Source of the DNA: CAIYUC01 sp963682005
Lineage (GTDB): Bacteria; Bacteroidota; Bacteroidia; Bacteroidales; FEN-979
DNA: 64,000 bases
Reading direction: 5' to 3'
Assembly (NCBI GenBank): GCA_963682005.1
Contig: OY820914.1
Span: 2,728,001-2,792,000, forward strand
The notes beneath the pieces were generated by a model that had not been told where the DNA came from, did no database searches, and saw nothing but the letters and a program-made list of their open reading frames with translations. This document shows positions 57,755 through 64,000 of this stretch, one piece after another (the stretch's first letter is position 1; every line of letters starts with the position of its first letter). Position numbers and translations under genes: made by a program.

Positions 57755-59020
57755 TTATTTGTTTACAACTTTTAATATTGATTTTTGAAAGAATGGATGA
57801 TTAGTTAATTTGTCTGCGTTCTGTTCCTGAGAAACTTTGATATATTTCATAAAGGCTCGTTCTGTTCGGTGGCCTGTGATCTTCATAATAGAAATTGCCG
57901 GTACATCTGCTAAATACATATTTGTTGCAAAACTTCTACGGGCTGTGTGAACGGTAACAAGTTCCCATTTTTCCGGTATATGGTCAAAAGTTAACCGGCC
58001 TGATGTTTTTTCAATTGTGATTTTCTCATTAAATTCCGCTTCTGCTGCAACAAGTTTTATATACTCATTCATTTTTTGATTACTCAATATTCTTGGGGTT
58101 GCACCGTCATATTTTTTTAGAATCTCTTTTATCATCCAGTGCAAGGGAATTATTACTATTTCGCCTGTTTTAGCGGTCTTTAGCTTTAATTGTGTGCCTT
58201 CTTTAATGAATTTATCAGGTGTGAGCTGTGATAAATCGGAAAATCTAAGCCCGGTATAACATCCTATTATGAATAAATCCCTAACCCGGTCTAACTTCTT
58301 ATTCTTTGATAAATCAAGTTTGTAAAGGGTTTCCAGTTCCTTTTCATTCAAATATATGGTTTCCGGTGTTTCTTCCACTGTTCGAAATTTACGGTGCTTG
58401 TGTCCCTGGTTAGTCGTATATCCTTTATCATTTGCATAATTCATAAAAACTTTGATTTTTTTAATGTGATCGCCAAAGGTATTGAGGGCAAATTTTTCAA
58501 CCTCATAACTATACCGTTGGAAGGCTTCATAAAAATCCATGTTAATATCATCAAATCCCAATTCTTTTTTTAATGTAGCTGAATATCTTTCTAATGCAGC
58601 TTTGGTAGTGCCATAACTTAATTTTGTCCTGGATGATCTATTGACATTCTTAATGTATTGTTCAATGGATCTGAAAAAAGTCATTTTATCAGGTTCATCA
58701 ATGGGTTTGGGTCTGATTAATTCTGTAAGTTCTTTTTTGAGTGCTTCAATTTTAATGATTCCGTTTTTATTCAAATGATTCCGTACGGTTGACATGACAT
58801 TTTTTTCAATCGTATCTAACCTGGTGTTAATGTTCCCGGCTTCCTCAAATTCCTGTACTTTCTTTACCTTATGATCTTTCGAATTCCAGTATTTCGGCTT
58901 TATCCTTTCGCCTGTTGAAACTCTTACTCTAATTTTATCATACCAAAAGACCATGATAATAGGGGTTTCTTCATTCTTTTCCCCTGAATATTTTAAATTA
59001 AAAGTAACTGATCCGGCCAT
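57755..59020 (-). CDS. Tyrosine recombinase / phage integrase
   Basis: The 421-residue integrase has an N-terminal arm-binding domain (about 1-100), a core-binding SAM-like domain (about 110-210) and a C-terminal catalytic domain. Catalytic residues are visible: Arg in GCYTGLRFSDL near 258, His and Arg in VHTARRSFATN near 358, GHR near 384, and the nucleophilic Tyr in MKYIKVS near 392. It is the first gene from the right end and reads away from attR. It presumably integrates and excises the element at the tRNA-Leu 3' end. Its -7 motif at 59048-59055 lies next to the right GGTGGGCGGT pair, which suggests autoregulation. Confidence 0.95.
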   Translation of the reverse strand: MAGSVTFNLKYSGEKNEETPIIMVFWYDKIRVRVSTGERIKPKYWNSKDHKVKKVQEFEEAGNINTRLDTIEKNVMSTVRNHLNKNGIIKIEALKKELTELIRPKPIDEPDKMTFFRSIEQYIKNVNRSSRTKLSYGTTKAALERYSATLKKELGFDDINMDFYEAFQRYSYEVEKFALNTFGDHIKKIKVFMNYANDKGYTTNQGHKHRKFRTVEETPETIYLNEKELETLYKLDLSKNKKLDRVRDLFIIGCYTGLRFSDLSQLTPDKFIKEGTQLKLKTAKTGEIVIIPLHWMIKEILKKYDGATPRILSNQKMNEYIKLVAAEAEFNEKITIEKTSGRLTFDHIPEKWELVTVHTARRSFATNMYLADVPAISIMKITGHRTERAFMKYIKVSQEQNADKLTNHPFFQKSILKVVNK

Positions 59021-59047
59021 AAAAAACGTATTTAGGTTTTAATCCGA

Positions 59048-59055
59048 CAAATATA
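59048..59055 (-). promoter_or_regulatory. -7 element of the integrase gene
   Basis: TATATTTG on the minus strand, 27 bp upstream of the integrase start. The candidate arm sites (59069-59090) lie at the position expected for the -33 region, where bound integrase could block transcription. Confidence 0.45.
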
Positions 59056-59068
59056 ATATAAAAATTCA

Positions 59069-59090
59069 GGTGGGCGGTAGGGTGGGCGGT
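59069..59090. other. right pair of GGTGGGCGGT motifs (candidate integrase arm sites)
   Basis: GGTGGGCGGT at 59069-59078 and 59081-59090, with the same 12-bp period, orientation and trailing AAAA as the left pair. The left and right pairs lie 59 bp and 121 bp from their attachment sites. Confidence 0.7.
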
Positions 59091-59210
59091 AAAATTATCT
59101 TTTTTTACGTTTTTTCATGCTATTTTAATATATCTATATGTGTAATATATTTTATAAACCCATTGAAATATATGGGTATCGTGTTTAAAAAAATATCATG
59201 CCAAATAAAG

Positions 59211-59233
59211 GGTTCTAGTCCTGTCCTGGGCAC
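59211..59233. other. attR: second copy of the tRNA-Leu 3' end
   Basis: GGTTCTAGTCCTGTCC followed by TGGGCAC matches the tRNA-Leu 3' end at 22 of 23 positions. It is not part of a complete tRNA, so it marks the right boundary of the element. Confidence 0.88.
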
Positions 59234-59255
59234 CGCAACAAGTGTAAAGTGCAAG

Positions 59256-59298
59256 GTGCAAAGTGTAATAAAAATTTGCACTTTGCACTTTTCGTTTT
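59256..59298 (+). terminator. hairpin with T-tract just outside attR
   Basis: A perfect 10-bp stem GTGCAAAGTG (59256-59265) / CACTTTGCAC (59279-59288) is followed by TTTTCGTTTT. On an unoccupied chromosome it would lie 22 bp downstream of tRNA-Leu and so may be its original terminator. Confidence 0.6.
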
Positions 59299-59730
59299 AG
59301 GTCTTACACTTAGACTTTACTGTGATACTGTTCACAAAGTCACAGAGTCACAGAGTCACCGAGTCACCAAGTCACAAGAAATATATCACCTTAACTCTTC
59401 AGCTCATCAGCTCATCAGCTAATCCTGCAGGCACCGCACTGCAAACGCATTCGCCCGTTATGCCGGATACGCCGGATACGCCGCCTCTGGTAGCGTGCGT
59501 TTTTAACGCGTGCTTATTTTTTTTGCGTTTCGGATGCTGACCAGGCACGCGTCTGAGACGCGCCTCATTCGGTGCTCTCGCTCTCCTCTCGGTCTCCTCT
59601 CGAACAGAACCCGATTAAAATTTGCATTCACTTTTTCGCCTTTTGCGACAATCTGTCCAATTAACTTTTCACTCTTCACTCTTCACTCTTCACTTTTCAC
59701 TTTTCACTGGTGTCAGGTCCGGATACAAAA
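59299..59730. repeat. gene-free gap with several short tandem repeats
   Basis: This gap holds an octamer repeat of GTCACAGA type (about 59337-59375), CTCATCAG repeats (about 59402-59418), and a TTCACTC heptamer run (about 59666-59706). Between them lies sequence with GC-rich inverted segments such as GCGTGC...GCACGC near 59490-59560. No supported gene is present; the short frames here are low-complexity. Confidence 0.55.
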
Positions 59731-59755
59731 GAAAAAGCCGCCCTTTCGGAGCGGC
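59731..59755 (-). terminator. terminator of the small secreted-protein gene
   Basis: On the minus strand the stem GCCGCTC / GGGCGGC (one G-U) with a five-base loop is followed by TTTTTC. It lies about 30 bp downstream of the stop codon at 59784. Confidence 0.75.
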
Positions 59756-59783
59756 ACTTTCATTTGTCACAACTGCGTTGGGA

Positions 59784-60212
59784 TTATTGCGGGATCTCGC
59801 GGGTCGGGTAGAGGTTGAACATGTAGGTGATGCCATTCCTGAATGTTCCCCATTTTACATCGGGACCACAGGAATAAGGCATGTAAGCATCATCTGCGGT
59901 GGTCTGAATCAGGCGGGCGATCCTGGTTCCGGAAACCGGTCCGGTTTCGCTGAACTGGTATGTCCATTTGCCAAACTCCACCTGCTGTGCATCTGCAATA
60001 CGACGGTTGTTCTCATCCGTGATGACAAGATAAAAATGAAGCTTCGGAATGATTAGTTCAGGGTTGACATGGATCGTGACGGTATACTTGATGTTACCGC
60101 CGGTGATCTGACCTGCTTTGGTTGAATTCCCCTTTGAAGGATTTGTTGCTATTGCTCCGAGAGCGATCAGTGCGAAACTGATGATTGCTAAAAATTTCAT
60201 TGTTGTTTTCAT
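59784..60212 (-). CDS. Small exported protein, unknown function
   Basis: The 142-residue protein has a signal peptide (MKTTMKFLAIISFALIALGA) and a compact beta-rich body with YTVTIHVNPELI and WTYQFSETGPVSG, ending in MFNLYPTREIPQ. It has no transmembrane helix after the signal and no T9SS domain, so it is probably periplasmic. No family is recognised. It has its own terminator and is divergent from the large gene at 60596. Confidence 0.7.
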   Translation of the reverse strand: MKTTMKFLAIISFALIALGAIATNPSKGNSTKAGQITGGNIKYTVTIHVNPELIIPKLHFYLVITDENNRRIADAQQVEFGKWTYQFSETGPVSGTRIARLIQTTADDAYMPYSCGPDVKWGTFRNGITYMFNLYPTREIPQ

Positions 60213-60422
60213 GACTTTGGATTTTTAAGGTTTGGATTTGTTTGTTTCATGATGTAAAGGTACGGTGACGGGAGGGGCGGGATCAAGCGATGAAAAACCT
60301 GACTTTGCAGGGTTTTTAGACGGTACATTGCAGAAGGAATTTATTCAGCCGGACAAGGTAATTTTACGCAAAGGGGTTGTGTTACGTGTTACAAAGGCGC
60401 GCCAGATATACATGATAATGAA

Positions 60423-60489
60423 ATAATGAGATAATGATGTAATGAGATAATTATCAATTATCTTTTATTTCATTACTTCATTATCTCAT
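60423..60489. repeat. AT-rich inverted repeat
   Basis: AATGAGATAATGA-type sequence on the left is mirrored by TCATTATCTCATT on the right around a centre near 60455, giving an imperfect palindrome built of octamer-like words. It lies in the divergent control region between 60213 and 60595, which holds no gene. Confidence 0.6.
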
Positions 60490-60562
60490 TGTCTCCCATG
60501 GTAACCCTATTCAAAACCCGATCGAAATTTCTAACTTTAGACTTTTGACTTTGAACTTTTAG

Positions 60563-60570
60563 TAACTTTG
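60563..60570 (+). promoter_or_regulatory. -7 element of the PKD-CUB gene
   Basis: TAACTTTG matches TAnnTTTG, 26 bp upstream of the ATG. Several TTTG words lie upstream, but the best is only 15 bp away, so the -33 element is uncertain. Confidence 0.45.
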
Positions 60571-60595
60571 GTGAAAACAGATAATCGTATAACTC

Positions 60596-63500
60596 ATGAA
60601 AAATAATTTCCTGTTTATCCCGCACCTGTTCCTTTTTTTGATAGTGCTTTGCCCGGCAAGATCTTTCAGTCAGCAACCCCTTGTGAGAACGGCCGTTTAT
60701 TCGGATGTCACAATCCCTTTGCGCGATATACCCGCAATACCGTTAGGGGGCAAGATCAAGGAAGGGGAGGAGGAGATCCCCAACAAGATCGGGATGAAGG
60801 AATTCAGAAACCTCAGATCCAACGACAACCTTCCTGCGGTCGATCCCGTGCTTCAGCAGGCGCTTACAGACAACATCCCTTCACCATCCCTGCCGATCCA
60901 GAATTTTGAGGGCATTAATAATACATATGGTGTGTATCCCCCCGATACACAAGGCGATGTGGGTCCGAATTATTATGTACAGGTTGTCAATCTCGGGTTT
61001 CAGATTTGGAACAAAACCGGAACATCTTTATACGGACCAGCCAATCTAAGCACCATCTGGGCGGGAATTCCTTCTCCCTGGAACGGAACGAACAACGGGG
61101 ATCCGGTTGTTCTTTATGACCAGGCGGCCGACCGCTGGATGATTTCCCAGTTCTCTCTTCCCAATAGTACGCAATATGCAATGCTTGTGGCTGTTTCCCA
61201 GACATCTGACCCGACCGGTTCCTGGTACAGGTATGTATTCGAATATGGGAACAGGATGCCTGACTATCCGAAATTCGGGATCTGGCCTGATGGTTATTAC
61301 CTCTCCGTCAACCAGTTCATCAGCGGTTCATCATGGGGTGGCGTGGGTGCATCAGCCCTTGAGCGGTCGAAGATGCTGACAGGTGACCCTACCGCCCGGA
61401 TGGTCTATTTTGATCTTGGAGGCACCAGTGATCCGTCAGGGATGCTACCATCCGACTGGGATGGAACAACGGCTCCCATTGCCGGGGAACCAAACTATTT
61501 CACTTATTTCAATGACTGGTCTTCTCCCACAACGGATTACCTGAAGATCTGGCAATTCCATGTTGACTGGACAAATACGGCAAATTCCACTTTTTCTGAA
61601 GCATTCAGTCTCGTTGCGGCCCCGTTCAAGTCGGAGATCTGCAGTGCCGACAGGGGGCAATGTATTCCACAGCCCGGTACCACCGTCAAGCTTGAATCGC
61701 TTTCCGATCGCCTGATGTTCAGGCTTCAGTACCTGAATTTTGGAAGTTACCGGACCATGGTCACGAACCATACCGTTGATGTGGACAATACAGGACATGC
61801 GGGGATCCGGTGGTATGAACTCCGGAATTCGGGGAGTGGCTGGTCAATCTACCAGCAGGGCACCTTTGCGCCTGATGCCTCAAACCGGTGGCTTGGGAGC
61901 GTTGCAATGAACAGCAGCGGGGATATCGCACTCGGGTATTCCGTTTCCAACGGTACCAGCCTTTATCCCAGCATCCGCTATACCGGCCGGAAAGCGGGAG
62001 AACCATTGGGAATGATGACCTATGCTGAACAGACCATCAAAGACGGAACGGGTTCTCAAACCGGCTCCGCGGCAAGATGGGGCGATTATAGCATGATGTC
62101 GGTGGATCCGCTGGATAACTCGACATTCTGGTACACGACGGAATATATTCAGAACACTGGAGCAACCACATGGCGCACCCGGATCGCCTCTTTTCTGCTC
62201 GCACCTGTTGCACCAGTTGCCGATTTTTATGCTGCAACCACCAAGCCGTGCCTGAACTCTACCGATATCTTCACCGATCAAACCACCGGGCTTCCCACAT
62301 CCTGGTCCTGGTCAGTCACACCATCCACTTTTGCATTTGTCGACGGCACCACCAGCGCTTCCCAGAACCCGCATTTGAAGTTCACCGCCTTCGGTAATTA
62401 TACGGTCACCCTGAGTGCGACAAATGCGCAGGGAAATAATGTCAAGACGAAGACAAACTATATTTCCGTAAACAATGCAAACGCGGATTTTGCAGCAAAT
62501 CCGACCTCCATAATCTATGGCAATTCAGTCACGTTCACCGATGCCTCCACATGCAGTGTCAATTCCTGGTCATGGAACTTCGGTAGTGGAGCTTCACCCG
62601 CCACAGCCAATACCCAGGGCCCTCATGTGGTAACATATTCCACCATCGGACAAAAGACCGTATCTCTTACGGTCAATGGTTCTGTTACGGAAACCAAGAC
62701 CAATTACATCAATGTGACGGATGCCATATACAATATGAATTCAACGACTGTCAGTGCCTGTGTGGGAAATTTCTATGATCCGGGAGGTGTTGCGGGAGAT
62801 TATTCGAGCAACCTGAACTATACGATGGTGTTCAATCCTTCAACACCAGGAAGTGTGTTGAAGTTTGTATTCACGAGCTTTAACCTCGAATATGAGGTAG
62901 CATGCGATTATGATTATCTGAAAATATACGACGGAACCAGTACGGCAGCTCCACTTATAGGAACTTACTGCGGTACAAGTTCCCCGGGGACGGTTACGGC
63001 AACCGGTTCAACAGGTGCGCTGACCTTTGTTTTTCACAGCGATCCCTATGTAAACGGAACAGGATGGTCGGCAGCCATAAGCTGCGTTCCCGGCGCACAA
63101 AATAAAATGCTTACCCTTACCTGCTTTCTGGAAGGACTTTACAGCACTTCAACCGGAAGCATGAACCAGGCACAGGAATGCCTGGACGGTTCTGTAACAT
63201 ACAATAAATTCACAGGATTGTCTGTCGATACACTTAGTGTATTGCTGGCGCAGGCTGCTTCTCCCTGGGCATGGGTTTACCAGTCGCATGGGCTGGTGAT
63301 CAGCCCGAACGGCTCCGTGTCCCTTGTCATCCCTTCGGCTTACAATGGTAATTATTATATTGCGATCAAGCACCGCCAAAGCGTAGAAACCTGGAGTGCC
63401 ACCCCCATTTCCTTTGCAGGCAGTACGATTTCTTACAACTTTACAACAGCTGCCGGGCAGGCATACGGGAATAATGAAAAGCAAATTCTTCCTGAGGCCA

Positions 63501-63769
63501 CTGTCTTTGGATTATATGCCGGTGACATTACGTCAGGCGGGACTGGTCAGGACGGTTATGTTGATATTTTTGATAACAACGAAGTCTTCAATAAAACCCA
63601 GACTGCAAGCTTTGGTTATATCAGTTCAGATCTGAATGGCGACGGGTTTATTGATATTTTCGACATGGCCCTTGTTTTTAACAATATGCAGGCCAATATC
63701 GGCTTGAACACACCCCTTAATCCTGGCAAGAAAGGCCTGCCTCCCGGAATCAATGATGATCTGAAATAA
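60596..63769 (+). CDS. Large secreted PKD-CUB protein with dockerin-like C-terminal repeats
   Basis: The 1057-residue protein has a signal peptide (ending SFSQ) and a long N-terminal region of unknown fold (about 30-535, with GVYPPDTQGDVGPNYYVQV). Two PKD-like domains follow (about 538-625 and 626-710), then a CUB-like domain (about 715-831, with DYDYLKIYDG). A further beta domain precedes a pair of calcium-binding, dockerin/EF-like segments: GQDGYVDIFDNNEVF and DLNGDGFIDIFDMALVF (about 985-1030). It ends without a classical T9SS type A domain. It is probably an extracellular adhesin or a degradative protein. No catalytic motif was found. Confidence 0.82.
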   Translation: MKNNFLFIPHLFLFLIVLCPARSFSQQPLVRTAVYSDVTIPLRDIPAIPLGGKIKEGEEEIPNKIGMKEFRNLRSNDNLPAVDPVLQQALTDNIPSPSLPIQNFEGINNTYGVYPPDTQGDVGPNYYVQVVNLGFQIWNKTGTSLYGPANLSTIWAGIPSPWNGTNNGDPVVLYDQAADRWMISQFSLPNSTQYAMLVAVSQTSDPTGSWYRYVFEYGNRMPDYPKFGIWPDGYYLSVNQFISGSSWGGVGASALERSKMLTGDPTARMVYFDLGGTSDPSGMLPSDWDGTTAPIAGEPNYFTYFNDWSSPTTDYLKIWQFHVDWTNTANSTFSEAFSLVAAPFKSEICSADRGQCIPQPGTTVKLESLSDRLMFRLQYLNFGSYRTMVTNHTVDVDNTGHAGIRWYELRNSGSGWSIYQQGTFAPDASNRWLGSVAMNSSGDIALGYSVSNGTSLYPSIRYTGRKAGEPLGMMTYAEQTIKDGTGSQTGSAARWGDYSMMSVDPLDNSTFWYTTEYIQNTGATTWRTRIASFLLAPVAPVADFYAATTKPCLNSTDIFTDQTTGLPTSWSWSVTPSTFAFVDGTTSASQNPHLKFTAFGNYTVTLSATNAQGNNVKTKTNYISVNNANADFAANPTSIIYGNSVTFTDASTCSVNSWSWNFGSGASPATANTQGPHVVTYSTIGQKTVSLTVNGSVTETKTNYINVTDAIYNMNSTTVSACVGNFYDPGGVAGDYSSNLNYTMVFNPSTPGSVLKFVFTSFNLEYEVACDYDYLKIYDGTSTAAPLIGTYCGTSSPGTVTATGSTGALTFVFHSDPYVNGTGWSAAISCVPGAQNKMLTLTCFLEGLYSTSTGSMNQAQECLDGSVTYNKFTGLSVDTLSVLLAQAASPWAWVYQSHGLVISPNGSVSLVIPSAYNGNYYIAIKHRQSVETWSATPISFAGSTISYNFTTAAGQAYGNNEKQILPEATVFGLYAGDITSGGTGQDGYVDIFDNNEVFNKTQTASFGYISSDLNGDGFIDIFDMALVFNNMQANIGLNTPLNPGKKGLPPGINDDLK

Positions 63770-63960
63770 TGGGCATCAGAAAATTTCGGTTGTTAGGAAA
63801 TTTTTGAAATATTTCCATATATTGTAAGGTGTGATACAGTAAATTTTCTACTTTTGAAGCAGAAGGTCAAATTTTTATGATGACCGGTTTTCGCACATCA
63901 GGAAACCACCATCTGCAAATACCACTCGACATTATAGTTTTAATTTAAACATATCAGATT

Positions 63961-64000
63961 ATGAGAGGAATCATTTTTACCCTTGGGATTTTCTTTATGG
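63961..64000 (+). CDS. Start of a further gene, cut by the window edge
   Basis: An ATG at 63961 opens a frame encoding MRGIIFTLGIFFM, which looks like the beginning of a signal peptide. Only 13 residues are visible, so no function can be given. The 190-bp gap before it shows no other gene or clear promoter. Confidence 0.45.
   Translation, partial: MRGIIFTLGIFFM

Larger units (their letters stand above)
46648..59233. mobile_element. Integrative element in tRNA-Leu with twin repeat arrays
   Basis: A 12.6-kb element is bounded by a direct repeat of the tRNA-Leu 3' end (46648-46670 and 59211-59233; 22 of 23 bp, last 17 identical). It encodes a tyrosine integrase next to the right end and, all on the minus strand, two operons. 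One is integrase, 98-aa and 220-aa proteins. The other is HTH, 141-aa, a gene II/X-like replication protein and a phage late-control-D protein. Each operon is followed immediately by a ~2.9-kb array of a ~109-bp repeat. There are no conjugation, capsid, terminase, portal or relaxase-partner genes. The protein-coding parts are visibly AT-richer than the host. It could be a phage satellite, a decayed inovirus-like prophage or a new type of integrative replicon. Confidence 0.88.

Noticed and set aside
46648..59233. Integrative conjugative element
   Set aside because: No relaxase-coupling protein pair, Tra genes or type IV secretion genes are present in the 12.6 kb.
59070..59818. Short plus-strand frames right of the integrase
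   Set aside because: They cross attR, tandem repeats and a terminator, and have low-complexity translations without homology signals.

Overview
The window is a chromosomal segment of a Bacteroidota bacterium, most like the Bacteroidales and relatives. The evidence is proteins with type IX secretion (T9SS) C-terminal sorting domains, the Bacteroidota-specific Porin_10, HYC_CC_PP and DUF4476 families, a split saccharopine pathway, and promoters that repeatedly match the Bacteroidota consensus TTTG-N19/20-TAnnTTTG. The host DNA has balanced base composition. Its intergenic gaps often carry short tandem repeats with 7-8 bp units.

Layout. 1-4.0 kb: end of an unknown gene, plsY, dnaN, a cold-shock gene and malic enzyme. 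4-10.2 kb: a GH27-type alpha-galactosidase lipoprotein and a large BNR-repeat T9SS protein. 10.3-15.9 kb: a metal-linked cluster (HYC_CC_PP protein, TonB-dependent receptor, HMA-domain protein) whose last gene overlaps the start of a GH3 glycosidase. 16-19 kb: a phytoene-desaturase-like oxidoreductase, an SRPBCC-like secreted protein and an unknown membrane protein. 19-24 kb: a tandem-repeat gap, pyruvate phosphate dikinase, mtgA and a DUF4476 protein. 24-27.7 kb: lysine-ketoglutarate reductase, saccharopine dehydrogenase and a TerB-DnaJ protein. 27.8-33.7 kb: PEBP protein, cupredoxin T9SS protein, GH29 fucosidase, YgiD-type dioxygenase and a Porin_10 protein. 33.8-39.2 kb: a complete rRNA operon on the minus strand (16S, tRNA-Ile, tRNA-Ala, 23S, 5S) with its promoter and terminator. 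39.4-46.5 kb: an outer-membrane protein, PepD, a SpoIIE phosphatase/kinase with its STAS partner, a nucleotide-cyclase-like protein, a ZIP transporter and tRNA-Leu(GAG).

46.65-59.23 kb is an integrated mobile element inserted at the 3' end of tRNA-Leu. The last 17 bp of the tRNA region are repeated exactly at the far end (22 of 23 bp over the longer match). Paired GGTGGGCGGT motifs lie just inside both ends, and a tyrosine recombinase gene sits next to the right end. All its genes read leftward in two operons: integrase, a 98-aa coiled-coil protein and a 220-aa protein; and HTH/excisionase-like, 141-aa, a gene II/X-like replication initiator and a lone phage late-control-D (tail hub) protein. 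Directly after the stop codon of each operon lies a roughly 2.9-kb array of a ~109-bp tandem repeat, 27 unit starts in each, in the same orientation. The repeat is GC-richer than the AT-rich cargo, is not coding, and consists of a few alternative sequence blocks reshuffled between units. The two arrays share an ordered run of seven unit types. I recognise no described system with this architecture, and it is the main candidate for something new here.

59.2-64 kb: repeat-rich gap, a small secreted protein, a 1057-aa secreted protein with PKD, CUB and dockerin-like calcium-binding repeats, and the start of another gene cut by the window edge.
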